Positions 21,873-35,356 of a stretch of 64,000 bases of DNA are shown here, one piece after another. Both the position numbers and the translations under genes were made by a program. Within the stretch, counting starts at the first letter, position 1; the number at the start of each line of letters is the position of its first letter. The stretch comes from Hericium rajendrae (taxonomy: Eukaryota > Basidiomycota > Agaricomycetes > Russulales > Hericiaceae), in the NCBI GenBank assembly GCA_033439255.1, contig CM065879.1, forward strand, positions 4,780,501 to 4,844,500, given 5' to 3'. Under the pieces are notes generated by a model that saw nothing but the letters and a program-made list of their open reading frames with translations, had not been told where the DNA came from and did no database searches.

Positions 21873-24800
21873 CGATGGCGCGAACGTGACGGCGGATGCG
21901 TGGTGTATTATTGTTGTAATCATTAATCACTCACTTGCTTATCATGATACCATGTTTGTATACCACTTCATTGCTATGCTTTGTGGAGTACGCGACAGGA
22001 ACATCACTGGCGCAATTTGTGGCGGCGCTCTCCAACAGACTATGCGCGGGCAGTACAACCAGGGCAGCGATCTGCCTATAGCCTTCTGCTAGTCAAGCCG
22101 AGTGCATTCATGTCAGGGCCAGGAAGATTCCATCGCCGAGCATCGCATGGTCTGCCCTGCACGTCGATCAGAGCGAGGCACGAGGCTACGACGCCCGACG
22201 TTCGCGGCGGGAGGCTGCCCGACACGGCAACCATCCAAGATGCCGGCGCGCCGCGTGCCGATCTCAAGGCCGCACGTCGCAGTGGCAAATGGAAATCCAC
22301 ACAGAAAAAATGGAAACGACGCAGGGCTTCAAATTATTCGCCTGCCTGATCTGACCTGGCTTGCGATCGATCGAATTCGGGATCAGAACGGGCGAAGAGG
22401 AGCACGTCGTTCTGGATGACGGGAAAAGGCCAGTACTTATTACAGCACCTGCGTATGGGGCAAAGAAGGTTTGGGAGAGCGAAATGACGGCATTGATGCC
22501 GGCACAGCAGCTAGCTGGGATGTCGTAACTCGATCAGAGCTCACCATCGCACATGGATCTGTAGATGCGACTGCCGTCGCGAAGTCGCGGCCCTGCCGCC
22601 GTAGGATATTGTCCGCAACCGACGTGATCCTGCGCCCGATGGTGCGCCCGGGAACACGACTGGCAGGGCAGCAGAAAAATGCTCACACGCATGGAGCTGC
22701 CTGCGAACGACATCTTGACTGAACGCCGCGGAGGAAACAGCTCGTCCTGCCTCCGCCAGCGACGTACGTTGCCACGATACCCTGGAGGTAATAGCGTATA
22801 TCCTGTATAATAGCGCGCGAGCCCGCATGGCCGCGCGCTGTCGGTATCCAGACGGCGAACCGTCTGGCGCATTTGTAAACACGTATCGGCGGGCAAGTAG
22901 GTCGCCTCGAGCGCGTGCGTCCGACGAAATCGCACACGTCGGGCGCGGGCGATCGCCGACGTGACGCGATAATTCGGGGTCAATTAGCTGCAGCCGAGTG
23001 CTGCGAAAGGAGCCCTGGTGTCCAGCGTATTGTGCCCATTGCGCGGCCGTTCCCGCTTCTGCTTGCTCCGTTTGCCTTTTGGACCGTATATTGCCACATC
23101 CTGCCAGAAGGAATGGCCAGGGCACTTCGCATTCTAAATAAATGGGGTTCTGACCAGTCTCTGGCCCGGTATTTGCGCCTGGTGACAGACCACACTGGGA
23201 ATGGGTCGGTCGGGCGATTGTTGATTGGCCGGACGTGAAAGAGGACTGGTAATAACTGTACATACCGAGTTAGAGCGGCAGGCCCAATATCGACGACCCT
23301 GACCCTCGGGACGACCCAGTGGGCGAGGGAATAGAAAAAATTTATCCCGATTCGTGATTGTGGCGGAGATCGATGGTGATTGGCCATCCAGACTCCACAT
23401 CGTCGCAGGTCTGACGCGCTGGGGTGAAGTGCTTGGTGTTGCACCGGCGAAACGTGTAGTCAGGCCTGTTCGGGGTTGCTGCACTGCTTATCCGCGACGT
23501 CCATTCATTCGAGCCGCATTTAGAGGGATTGTTGGGCGGGCGCGCGAGAATTTCGCAGCAATCATTGCCCAGGGCGTATATGTCGCAACGAAGCAGTCTT
23601 GTTGCCCCAAATGGGAGATGCGCCGCAATGAGTTCGTTGAGACGAAGTGACATAGATGTCTTCTTGAATGGAACGTTTTATTTGCTGAAACAAGATGAAG
23701 GGGGGGGGCATCGGCCTTGTCTATCTCTCGATCGACAGATGCACTGCAGAGGAAGTGTCGGAATACGGACCACGAGCGAAAAACGTGGGCCAGGATTGTT
23801 CCGTCATTCCAGGGCCAAAAGGCAAATATAGGCATCCACAGGCAGAAGTCGTCGATCTACATACAGTTGAAAGGCAATGAGTTAGTAGAAGACGCTTAAG
23901 GCTAGTCAGGACACACTACCCGCGTATGGAAACACGATGTCAGGTTCAATGGCTGTTCAAAGGTTTTCTATGACACAGAAACCCGTTCGAACCCCCGGGG
24001 CAGTTGGCTGGTATCAGCCGACGTTGATGCTTGCGACATCATGTCATGCATTCAAAGTTCAGGAAAGAGCGTCAGCGCTAGCTGTGCAAACCAGTCTTTC
24101 CATTTGGGTACGGGCCCTAGGTCGAAGAGATCAAATGAGAGCTGCTACTTGAAGCTTGACGACGACAGAGCGCGCCGTGGAGCCTTGCATACTTACTGAG
24201 TGAGATGAAGCAGAAATTCAGGTACTGTGTCAAACACCATAATAGCATGACAGCGGCAGCGACGCGTTGCGGGAATCAACTGCCGCACGACTGGAGTCAA
24301 ATGTTGCGGCATTGATTCGTAACGTCCTATCATGTATGCGCGTCCACGATGGCGCGCATATATGAGGGATCAGCCGGAACCTGCGCATGGCGAGGGACGC
24401 GGTGAGCTATGCACGTCCGACATTCGGCATTCCTTAGAGACAACTTGAAGGCTGTCCCGGCTGAGTAAAGATCTACGAAAATACTCTGGGAAGATGGGGG
24501 AAGATGAGGTGGAGAAAAGTCAAAGTGCAGGAAATGGGTCTCCCTGGAGAGTTATCGATGATGGTGGCAGCTGTCAAAATTGCATTAGACAAGTTGATCC
24601 TACACGACTTCCCGAACAATCCGCTTCGACACATGGTTCTCCTCCAGATGTCGACGTACTGCGCTCAATCATTCGTGTCTTTCAACGTTCAAAGAGATGG
24701 TTGGTATTTTTGACGATTTATGTGGGTTTTTTGTCGCGTCACAGAGGCAGCAGTAGATGTGATCAGGACGTAAAGTCGAACAGTTGTGGCGGAACAGTGG

Positions 24801-25040
24801 CGGAACGGGCGCGTTGCGAGCTTCGATGGCGAGTGCCTTGACACCGACTTGCTTCCCGCCCTCCATATCGTCTACACGACCCGCCCGACGCAGCACCCAC
24901 AATGCACATAGCGCATTGCTGAATGCTACATATAATTCGACGAAAACGCTATCTCGTCCAGGTCCGGCTGGGGCTGGAGGCTTGCAGCGGCATAACCACT
25001 TCATAACATCGTCTCGTCTCCACATCCCGATACCACAATC
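21873..25040. other. 3.2-kb stretch without a recognisable gene
   Basis: Several ORFs of 100-240 codons occur on both strands. The longest, minus strand 22541-23263, is rich in Arg, Ser and Ala and has no domain signal. None shows spliced continuation or a family motif, and GC content makes chance ORFs likely here. Confidence 0.45.
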
Positions 25041-28000
25041 ATGACAGAGCCACGGGCACAGCAGCGGTCACCTCCATCGTCTCCATCATACATTCCCATT
25101 GCTGCGCCGAGACCATCAAGGAGCACGCTTCCCAGTTCGCTGTCTGTCCCTCAACTAGGCCTGGTGCCTCCCAGTCGACGGCCGTCTGCTAGTGTCAGTG
25201 GCTCTCCGTCCCAATCAACTCCGCCTTCTGCTGTCGTTGTCAGCGTAGAACCCATCCGTTCACCGCCACCCTCCGGCTTGTCTTCGTTTCGTTCTCTCAA
25301 AAGTTTTCTTCCGTTCGTGTCATCAGGGAAGCAGGCTCCCAGTGGCGGTACTCCCAGTGGTTTGAAGAGTCCATTCTCAGGGTTCAGCTCTGCACGCAGA
25401 GCCAGTACAGGAGATAATAGGAAGAATTCGAGCTCGTACGTGCGTGCAGAACAGGCCAAGGGATACCGATCATATCCATCCAGGCTTCTCTTCAGCCTCA
25501 TGTGGAAAGCTCTCCGTCAGTGTCCGTGTCCTCGGAAAAGGATCATAGTCATGGTACAGGTATGTATGCTTCTATTCCTAGTGTACGGATTTCTCATTCG
25601 TATCAGGTCCGCCGGTCATCACATATACGCCCGACCCACCACTCAGCACTGAGCTATCTACGATCATCGAGTCCGATATGTCGGGCTTGTCGAAACATCT
25701 TCCTGCCCTAGATGATTCCAGAGACTCTTCATTCAGAGAGTCTTTCTTCGACAGGGCTGAGCGGGATACTAGCCGCGATATCTCCGATGATACACGCAGA
25801 ACTGTTATCCGAAACCCTCCAGCTCTCCACCGCTTCATGGGAGCGGGTTAAGCAGCAGCCGCCGTACACCAGAGCCGCATGACACTACACTGGATTTGTC
25901 CACATCCAAAATCACGGAAGAGGTGATGCATGCCCTCAAGGGTAAAAACTCCGGTGGTGGTTGGCTCTCGGGCGTCGTTGTTGAAGATGACGAAGATAGT
26001 CCACATGCGAGCGCAGAGGAACCTGGGAACAGAGTCGGGAAATCTTCCGGTCAGGATCCAAATGGAAGCTTTCATCTCGAGGCTCTTGATCCAGATCTGG
26101 CCGCTCTGTTGAGTCCCAACCGCATCACAGAGAGGAAACAGCCGGGATTACGCATTCCAGCTGTAGGAGTGATACTTCTGTGACACCACCACCCCCCAAT
26201 GCCTCTGACATTCCCCCGCGGGCACTCCCGTCAGCATGGCTCAGCACTCCCCAGACAACTACCGCAACATTACCACCTTCTCCGAATGGCCATTCTCCAG
26301 CATCTGTCTCAGGAACAGACGCGTCTTCCCCCAATCGGCCCGTCTCCTCCACATCCTTGCCTCGGCCTTCTCTGTCCCGCGGACCATCGAACTCCAGCGT
26401 TCCTCGTTTCATGCGCTCGGTCACAGACCGCACAAGCCCACTGAGAAGCGAGAAATTCCTCGCCCAATCCATCGCCGCTCGAGCCGCTTCGGATCCGACA
26501 TTGCCGCTGCCGTTCGACGAGGGCAGGAGAGCCTCCAGCGACAGCGTCTACCCACGGCGGCAAGCACCGCCGTCGCCCTTGTCCTCGGATCCGCCCGCCC
26601 AAAATCAACGCCACAATACCGAAGAAGGGGGCTATCGCAGGTCGACTTCGTCGCGCCTGGCTACCCCCTCACGCCCCTCGTTGTACACCCCGCCAGCTCG
26701 CGCGCGCTGCGACCCTCCACCGCTGCCCCCTCTGTCTCTGGCTCGTCGCCCGGCGGATGGGACGCAGATTCTGTGTCGCCGTCGTCACGTGCCTCGTCGG
26801 CCTTGGGCTCTGCGCCTACGACACGGCGCTTGCAGCGGTCGCGCCAGAGCATGGAGGGCGAGGTGCGACCTAGCTTCGACAGGGAACGGTCGATGTTGTA
26901 CGTCAATCGCAGCCGCAAGCGCAGCATGAGCGTCGGTGAGGGCGTTGGCCCGTCGGGTCTCACACCGCCACCGACAAGGCCCGTCCCCGAATGGCTCGGC
27001 CCACGGACAGTCAAGGCCTTTGCTGCCGCGGGGCTTCTGGAGAACGAACGCGAACGCGAGCAGAATGGGAACAGCAGCTATGCGTCGCGGTTTGGCTCGC
27101 TGCGTGGTTCGAGCGAGCGCGACTACCGTTCACAGTACAACCCATCGCGCATGGCGTTCTCGAGGCTGGCTCGGCGTCATCGTGGCGCAGCGCCTCGCGC
27201 TCGGAGATGGCGTCCGTGCACGGTGGGCCGCTCGATACGCCGCGGACGACGTTCTCCGGCGGCTCGACCGCGCCCACGTCCGTGTCGGGTGCGTCCTCGC
27301 CGCAGCGCATGAACGAGATCCAGTCGCTGCAGGACAAGCACTCGATGGAGACCACCGCGCTTCTGGCGGCGCTCGCGGACTCGCAGCGCACGGCCCAGAT
27401 GCTGCGCGAGGAGAATGGGCGCCTCAGCACGCGCGTCGAGGAGCTCGAGGCGCAGCTCGTCGACGCGCACGCCCAGCTCCGCCGGCAGCAATACAACCCG
27501 CCGCTCGCGCGCTCGGTGCTCGACCGCATCGCGGCGCAGCGGCCGCCGTCGTCCGATGGCGGGCACCGCCGGCACTTTCGGACGCAGTCGCTGACGCCGT
27601 CGGTCAAGTCGGCATCGTCGCAACGAGTGTCGCCGCGCGCTTCGCTGTCGGCGTCAGTCGAGAGTGGCGACGAGGTCGCGCACTCGACGCTGCGCCCGAA
27701 CGACACGTATCGCTTGGGGGCGGACCATAAGCGTGTCAGCAGCGCGTCGTCCGAGTTTGCGCTGCCGCCGAGCAACATGTCGCTGCTCATGCACGAGGAC
27801 GCGGGCTCCGGGGGGCGCTCTCATCCAAGCTCGACGCGCTCGACGACGACGCCGCCGCCGCCGACTGCGCCGAAGCACGTCCCAAATATGTCGGTGTCGT
27901 CGACGGTGGGGAATATCTCGCCGACGACGACGAGTTTCAGTATGCACGATATGGCGGGTTCCCCGCGGAGCCTCTTTCTGCGCCCGGAGCATGAGCTGCA

Positions 28001-28082
28001 TCTGGGCGATATGGCGAGTCTGGATCTGCAGTTTGGCGACGACGATGATGATGATGATGACGGTGACGAGGGTGGTTGTTGA
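25041..28082 (+). CDS. Large Ser/Pro-rich protein with a C-terminal coiled coil and acidic tail
   Basis: Not recognised by name. The start is ATG at 25041 (MTEPRAQQRSPPSSPSYIP) and a Ser/Pro-rich disordered N-terminus runs for most of the gene. A short conserved-looking block lies near 26950-27020 (LTPPPTRPVPEWLGPRTVKA). A coiled coil follows at about 27310-27490 (MNEIQSLQDKHSMETTALLA, then LREENGRLSTRVEELEAQLV). The end carries SSTVGNISPTTTSFSMHDMA, LHLGDMASLDLQFG and an Asp run, finishing GDEGGC with TGA at 28080. The layout suggests a cytoskeletal or scaffold protein, which is inference. Frame changes are needed near 26695 and 27155. Introns of 56 nt can be drawn at both places, but with weak donors and through sequence that looks coding, so missing bases are an alternative. 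Confidence 0.65.
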
Positions 28083-29197
28083 AGAAAACCCTACGCGCGC
28101 TGATACGCACACGCGTCCCATGCACATCCCATGCTCCATGTCACTCCTTTGATCTCTCCCTCCCTCTGTCCTGTCTTTTCTTTCGGGTATCTTTCAGGTT
28201 CTCGATGCATCGTTTTCCCTCTCATCTCGTCTCGTCTCGTCTCTCTTCTTGCTTCTGGATCCCATCCCGCTCGCACACCTTCGTTCCCATTTCCTCGCTC
28301 CATTTCCCTTCACCGGTTCATGCACATAATTACCCAGATTCCCTGCACATAGTTATACCACCTTTGCATTTATACAGTAGTACTTTATACCCTTCCCCTT
28401 CGCATGCACATCAGTTCGTCCCCCACCCCATGATGACCGCACGCCGCTTGTACCAGACCCTACGCTGTTCTGTCGTATTGTATCTTCATCGCAGTGACGG
28501 TGTCTTGTTCTGATGTCCACGCGTGGCTGCGAGGCCGCATCAGATTGCTGTGAGTGCACCTGCACGGATCTGAGCAGATCTGCTGATGGAACTTGAAGCC
28601 GCCGGGAGCGAAGGTTCGAGGCACGCGCGGACGCTTCGCAGGCGTACGTACGATGGAAGGTTCAACGTTGCGTGGTCCGCGGCAGCTGGAACTAGAGGCG
28701 TGCATTCCGTCAGAGGGCCGGTCTGAACTCAGCGGCGCTTCGGTGGTGCGGCCGCGTCGCAGTGTCGAATCAGAACTTGCTGTAACTGGTGTGCTCAACG
28801 GCATGACGTTGCGATGCTCGCGCTTTCTGGGTGGAAGCTGTTCGTTGCTTTGATTCGGACTGATGGCGGAGGAGCGGTGCAGGCGCAAGGGCTCGGAACG
28901 TCGTCGTCCGACGTCGCATGCGGCACCGTCGAGATATTGTATGTAATATGCAAGGCACTGTAACGCCTCGGATCGCGTGGACTCGGCTAGCGGCGATGAC
29001 TCCGTATCTCGCAGGGTGAGTGGGCTGGCGGTTCTGCCATATTGCTGTGGTATCAGAATTTTTGAGAAGGGATGTCAGCAAGATACGAGGCATTAATTTT
29101 AGCTTGTTCCGTTGGAAGGCAGCGGCGAAACAGTGCTGTCCCAGATGATCGTAGCCACGGGCCATGCCATAAGGTGCTGCGAACGTTCTTGAGAGGT
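28083..29197. other. Downstream non-coding region of the coiled-coil gene
   Basis: A pyrimidine-rich tract (28140-28260) includes three to four copies of TCTCG near 28223. The rest shows no gene-like ORF. It probably includes the 3' UTR. Confidence 0.45.
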
Positions 29198-29591
29198 ATT
29201 GGGTGACTTTCCGTGGGCGAAATGTTATTCGTCGTCAATAGAACGGAGGTTGAATCGTTCAGAACTCCGTCCTATTCCAGATTACTCTCTTCCGTCGCGT
29301 CGAAGAAATAGACCACAAAACTTTTATTGAGAAGACAAATCGTGATGAGGGAATGCCATATAAGGGCAAAATGAGCTCGCGTAGCTTCGCGTATCAACGA
29401 ACCTTCCCATATGCGGTTGTTTCTGGTCTGTCGAATCTATTCGGGGGGTCGGCTTACAGACTTTCGTTTATTCAAGGTTTATTCGAGGGGATTGATCTGC
29501 CTGTTCCTCATCTCGCGTAGAGTCGGCATCTCGGCGATCTCACTTATTCTATTCTATGCAGCGAATAAAAGCCCACGGAAAGTCACCCATT
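29198..29591. mobile_element. Probable MITE with terminal inverted repeats and TA flanks
   Basis: A perfect 19-bp inverted repeat bounds about 390 bp: TGGGTGACTTTCCGTGGGC at 29200-29218 and its complement at 29571-29589. Just inside, a second matching block TTATTCG (29225-29231) pairs with CGAATAA (29562-29568), so the arms extend imperfectly to about 35-40 bp. TA dinucleotides lie directly outside each end, as expected for a Tc1/mariner-type target duplication. The interior encodes no transposase, so it would be non-autonomous. No second copy was seen in this window. Confidence 0.55.
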
Positions 29592-30929
29592 ATTCCGATG
29601 AGAATATTTAGCGGTTCTCTGGGTTTCTGGCCATGGTAAAATTAATGAGCGTGTACTGCAGGCCCGTGCGCTGAGGCAATCCCATGCCCCGAACCCTCGT
29701 GCACGTGGTTGTGACGTGCATACAACGCGACGTCTGGAGCTTCAGAGTCTGAACAGGGAAATGGAGGTCGTTCTTATGTCGCATACGGTCATTATGCCCT
29801 ATCCCGAGGTCATCTCCCTTATCCCTACCTCGAGAAAATTATCCTCGAGATTTCAGGGTCGTTTTGGCAAAGGTTTGGTGAGCCATTTAGGATTTTTCTG
29901 CCGCTGAAGCAACGCTGAACAACGGTCAGCGCTTCTTCAGGTTCTACGGAGGTAAGTTTCGGTCCTTTCAAGTCTGGCCAACGCCCGACTGCATTTCGAC
30001 AATTTATATGCGCGCAAATATACGAGACGCGGCGCATATGTCCTCAGTTTTCGGTCGGTCGAAGGCCGGAGGCTTCAAGGCAGGCTGTATGCTGCACAAC
30101 GTACACCGCCGTGCGCATATATAAAGCGAAGGTAAATCAGGGCTTTCTGGTGTCGTACCTTATAACAACTGCATTTTCCCCTCTCTCACAGGCATCCACA
30201 TATCCACATATCCAGTTATGCCTTTTATTTTCCGGAATTATTACTGACTGTCTTTGTAGCTTTAGCTTGCCGGACGCCGCGCGCAATCATTTTGAAGCTT
30301 CATACGACATGCGGACTCGGACGCGGGCCTGCAGCAGTGAAAAGGGAGCTGTTCTGTTACATTTCTGTCATGCATCACAGATTCTCATAGTATCAATGAG
30401 CTTCCTCACCTCAGCTGAGCACCAAGAAGATTATCGTTGACCATCAAAGTGAGCAAGCAGCGTCGTAATCGCCAGGACGTGGTTCGTCAAGCCAAAGAAG
30501 GCGAGCTCGGTGCCGAGAGTTGATCGAGCCCTAGTTCAAGGTTAAGGTCTTTTACTCATCCAACTGCTCCCTGCCAAGCTCAAGTTGCTGTCTGGAAAGA
30601 ATAATGCCGCAGATACAGGATTCATTTAAAAAAGGCTCAGCTTTTGATACTGGACATCATCTTACAACACCGCTACAGCATCAGAGCATGGATAGCGCCT
30701 CCAGAATTTGTGGAGCTAGCCAATGACATGGGGAGTCCGGGGTTGACCCGCGTGGCCGAGCTTGACGCAGCGGCGCTTGTCTTCTCCATGTCGTCGCTGA
30801 TCTACCTTTCCAGCTGACCACGTCAACGTTCGAGCTGTCTCTTCTTCTTCCTAGGGCATTCTCTTGCCCTTTCTCTCCTTTCGACCCTGTATTCTCACCG
30901 CGCGCACATTTGCCGCAAAGTGGCTTGTG
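29592..30929. other. Non-coding region upstream of IML2
   Basis: About 1.3 kb with no supported gene. A plus-strand ORF of 109 codons at 30111-30440 lacks any family features. The last 100 bp before the IML2 start are pyrimidine-rich (CTCTTCTTCTTCC...CTCTCC), typical of fungal core promoters. Confidence 0.45.
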
Positions 30930-33635
30930 ATGGAGACCGGCGTTGACGCGGCGCAAGTGGCCGCGAGCACCGTGAAGCTCGACAGCGACGACGACGGTTT
31001 CACGACAGATTCGTCGTCCGCACCTGCCCTCTCTGCTGAATTCGGGACCCTACCACCGAGCCCACGTCTCTCGGATCGGCCATCTCGAATCAGAGCCTCT
31101 CTACCGTCAAGGAGACGCCCCCGCCCAGCACGAAATGGCCCTACGTCCCTTCTGCTGCTCTCGACGATATACCATCCCTCGCCTTTGCCGTAGATCTATT
31201 CCTGAAGTCGCAGATGGTGGAGTCGGAGGAGTACTGTCATTCGAGTGATCCTAAGAAGTGCATTATTTCCCCATTGTGCCTTATACACTTAACTTGAATT
31301 TGTGGCAGGGAGCGCCTCTACTTCGCGACAGGATACGGTCTAATTCAGTGCGTTAAGGCGTTGATGTCATATGAGGATGAGGTACGCCTAGCCCGATCAC
31401 TGTGGCCGCCGTCTCGCATCAACTGACGCTCGCGTGCCAGGACCTGCTCGCGGCCATTAACCATACGAAACATGGCAACGCAGTAGCGAGCCAGCATCGC
31501 AAGCGCTCTGCTTCTTTGCCTTGGCGACTTGCGGGCTATGTGACGGGTTCTTCGGGCGTCGGTTGGATCAGAGGAATGACCGCAGTTGAGCGCCACGCCG
31601 AGCTTGTCTACGCCGAAAGCCTATTCGAGAAAGTGCGCGTCTCCGTTGGTCTAGATAGCAGACGCTCCATTACATTTAACCTTATATCTCCAGGCGTTGT
31701 TGGGCATCGTCTATTCAGGCGACTGGCTTGCATTCATCAAGGAGGCGTATGTACTTGCCACAAATTCCAGACCCAAATCCTGATCATTTTCATCCAGCCT
31801 CAACATGCGCACGACGATCCAGGTATACCGTCAACTAGGCAAGTTCCTCGAGACGGTCGATGCGGAGGCGGAGGCGCGCGGCGAGGGCCCCGAGGACAAG
31901 TCCATCGACGCACACTTCCGGACCGGCGTCTACCTCGGCGTCGGAATGTCCAACATCATACTCAGTCTAATGCCCGCGAAGCTACTGACTATCGTCGAGC
32001 TCTTCGGATACAAGGGCGACCGGCAGCTCGGCCTCTCCCTTCTGCTGAAAGCCGGCGGCTGGAGCAGCGAGTCGGCGCAGCCGTCCGTGAGCCGAGGTGC
32101 GTAGGCGCTGTGCGCATTCTGTTTCACACGCTGATATTCTTAGCACAGAGGAGGAGGGCGTGCGGCGGAGTATATGCGATATGGCGCTTCTCATATTCCA
32201 CTTGGTCCTGTCGAGCTTCACATATGCCGGCGTAGACGTCCTAATGGCGCAGAAGATCCTAGACTGGAACTTACAGCGATATCCCAATGGTGAGATCTTT
32301 CCCGGACGAACTATGGGCGGTTGTTCACCGTGTCGTCCGGCCAGGCGTTTTTTCTTGTTCGGCCAGGGCCGCCTCAGCCTCTGCAGGAGCCAGCCACGGC
32401 GCGCGATCGAGTACTACCAAAAGGCGATGAACGCGCAGGACCAGTACCGCAACATGCACCACGTCTCCTTCTGGGAGATGGCCGTCGCGAACCTCGCGCT
32501 CTGGGAGATAGAAGCGTCGCTCGTGTGCTGGCGGAGCCTGCAGAAGGAGTCTGCCGTGCGTCACTCGTATACCCATTCCGCGCTGACGGCCTGACGGCGA
32601 GTTGCGCTAGTGGTCCAAGGCGTGCTATACCTATGGCACCGCCGCGCTGCTGCTGCAGCTCGGCGGCGCGGAGAACAGGAAGGAGGCGGTGAGGCTCATG
32701 GCGGAGGTGCCGAACCTGCGCCAGCGCATCGCCGGCAAGTCGATACCCTTAGAGGTCCGCTCCCCATTATGCCCCGCCATGACCCTGCCCACGCGCATAT
32801 TGCTGACCTGCACACAGAAATTCGTCGCGCGCAAGGCGCGCAAGTGCCAGAGCCAAGACGGGCGGCTCGCGCTGCCCGCGCTCGAGCTCGCGTACATCTT
32901 CCTCGGCATCGCGCACGCGCCGCGCGAGGTCATCCTGCGCCGGATGCTCCCGCTGGTCGATGCACAGCTCGCGCGCGAGGCGACGCCGGGCGCGGTGGGG
33001 TACTGGGATGACTGGTGTCTCGCGCGTTTCCTCGAGGGCGTGTGCATGCGCTATGTCGCGTATCCGGTGCGTGCGGTCTCATTCGACGCGCTGGTGTTGG
33101 TGTTTATGTTTACCTTGTACTGTGTGTGTAGGACCCGGACGCGCTGCTCGATCCTGCGGAGAAGGTCGGTGTATCGCAGGCGGACGCGAAGGCGCGCGCG
33201 GCGGCGGCGTTTGAAGCGGTGTTCGCGCACGGGACGAAGATCGAGCTCGACCACCATGTCGTGTATTATGCCCGTGAGTTTATCTAGTCGGGTCGCATGC
33301 GTCCGTGCGTCTGACCGGCTCTTGTGTGCCAGATTTCGAGTATGGCCGCCTGTTGGCGTGCATGGGGGACAGGGATGGCGCGCGCCGGCATCTCGACCTT
33401 GTCTTTTCGGGGAAGCCGCTCGAGGTGAACGCCTCGGGGAGGAAGGTGCGTCCCGCGGTCGGTGGCGCTCGTTTCTCACCGCTGACTTGTTTGTTGTGCC
33501 GCAGGGTAAATACAGTTTGGAGGTGAGCAGCATCTCGTGGTCATCTGCCGTCCAGTATTGATTTTTTTGCAGAGCGCATTGCATATGCGGACGCATGCGG
33601 CACTGGAGGCGCTTGAGCAGAACAAGCGTCTTTAG
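30930..33635 (+). CDS. IML2: Iml2/TTC39-family protein (mitochondrial outer-membrane/inclusion-body clearance protein)
   Basis: TPR-repeat protein of the Iml2/TTC39 family; in yeast Iml2 is needed for lipid-droplet-assisted clearance of protein inclusions. The start is ATG at 30930 (METGVDAAQVAASTVKLDSD). Recognisable blocks in order: LIQCVKALMSYEDEDLLAAI (31340-31455), AVERHAELVYAESLFEKALL, LGKFLETVDAEAEARGEG, THFRTGVYLG-like DAHFRTGVYLGVGMSNIILS, LMPAKLLTIVELFGYKGDRQ, LSSFTYAGVDVLMAQKILDW, FLFGQGRLSLCRSQPRRAIE, FWEMAVANLALWEIEASLVC, LELAYIFLGIAHA, and the closing HFEYGRLLACMGDRDGARRH near 33330 and ALEALEQNKRL with TAG at 33633. About ten short introns separate them. All the blocks match the family order and none appears lost. 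Confidence 0.88.
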
Positions 33636-35356
33636 GCTCTGACGTTGTAGGACAGTGTAGCGCTAGGATTTGCGTTCAGCAGGCTCTGCAACCACATCTG
33701 TAGATCGGGTGTAAGTAATTTAATTGCTCATATGTTGTGCATCTGTTTTCTAGCCACGAAGTGGATCGTGATACCGAACTGTAGACCTGGAGGGGTGCAA
33801 GGGGGCTGGGCCCGCCGCGCATTTGGGTAGAGCATCTGCTATTTTGACTCGGACTGTCGACTTATTATCTCAGCTTGCATAAAACCGAGTACAGGCCGAG
33901 GATCAACTTGCCGCGCTGCCTGAATCGGCTTGAATCTGATCATCTGAGTATCGCTGCTGCACGGTAGGGATCAATTTTAGCCTTTGAGGACCCTGACGTC
34001 GGGGGTCGCCGACGCCGAATTCTTTGGTTGCCGTGCATGGAGGGGGAAGGACGGCCGTGTCGTGCCCGAGCTGTGGCTCTCCGTCAATGGGTTTTGGTGG
34101 GCCTAAAGATTTCATTTACCGCAGAGTGGGCTTGTCGCTTCCTTCCTTGCTGGTGCGTGGTCGAGCAGGCGTTCTAATTGCTCCCCGGTCGCTTGATGCG
34201 GGGGATTGAATTACTGATCCTCTTGCGTCAGCTCTATCGTCTGCATTGCGGTCCTTGTCGCCTGGCCGTATCTGGAACACAGGAACCCTTTTGCGCTGTG
34301 ATGTCGGGCCCAGCACGGATGGATGTGGGTGCGCTACCGCTGTGTCGATGCACGGATCCACCCTCATCTGATTCTGAGAGTCACAAGAGCATTTCGCGCC
34401 AGGGGCGGTGTGCACAGCTGGAGATGGACGCTGGTCCTGCTTCTCGAAGGCCGGCGAGTGTGGGTCGCATAGCTCATCGATGAGTACTGTAATGCCATCC
34501 GGACTCGTGCCCCTCCGAGCGTGCAAGTGGTGATATGTCGGGCCGTCTCATACGGCTTGCAGATTGAAGCCCATGCGCCCGTTGGGTCCATGAGTGTGTT
34601 GATTCATCGTGAGTCTGGTGCTTTCGGCTCCACCGGCGGCTGCTCAGCTGCTCGTGGTTGGTGCCAGGCTTTCCGCCGATGCGATGGCGTGATGCAGGGT
34701 GCAAGATGATTGAAGGACGAGGTGGAGGTAGATGGGATATCTATCAGTAAAAATGGCCTTATCGAGAAGCAGGAAATATTTGAAGGAATAAGTATTCGCT
34801 TGATAGAGCTGCTTGCTGCGTACGGATGTGAATTCATCGTGGTCTGGGTCTGATGGGTCAGTACCACTGGGAAGATCATAGAGCCGCAGTTCTGACCTGG
34901 ATCTAAGTGTAGTCGACTCAGCATTCCGAATCTGACCCAGACAATTTCGTCATTGGATGTGGAGGTACCGCAGGATACCCCGCTCAAATAATTCGGCGCT
35001 GGCTATTATGACGGTCAGATAAAATCACAAAAATGCGAATGCGAAACTGCGACATACAAGAGATTTGCTCGTCTGACCACTGATGTTCAATTGGATACTG
35101 GCTAGTACTTAATGGGCGAGTAATGAGCGATCCTTGAGAGTAACTGAGTGAGCCCGACATGCCCGATAGGTTGTGCGACCGAGTGGTCACCGAGATCACG
35201 AGCCTGTGACATGCTTTTCTTTAGGCTTCAAGCTGCTGCAGCTTTACTTTGTTTGCATTCATCTACAACTCTAAACAAAATTGACCTTTGATCTACCAGG
35301 GATTCTTCTTGGGACTGAGGACAAGATCGTAATCCGCTATCGTCTCAGGTTTTCGG
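33636..35356. other. 1.7-kb non-coding region
   Basis: It lies between IML2 and the REX1-like gene. ORFs up to 136 codons overlap on both strands (34116-34526) without domain signal. No repeat was found. Confidence 0.5.

Noticed and set aside
21321-21923. 200-codon minus-strand ORF opposite the 21144 gene
   Set aside because: It is the antisense shadow of a GC-rich coding exon whose plus-strand reading has a coherent protein and splice sites.
22541-23263. 240-codon minus-strand ORF starting MYSYYQSS
   Set aside because: No domain, no spliced continuation, Arg/Ser/Ala-rich composition expected of chance ORFs in this GC context; overlaps equally long ORFs in other frames.
23960-24010. GTTCGAACCC word resembling a tRNA B box
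   Set aside because: No acceptor-stem or anticodon-arm pairing could be found around it.
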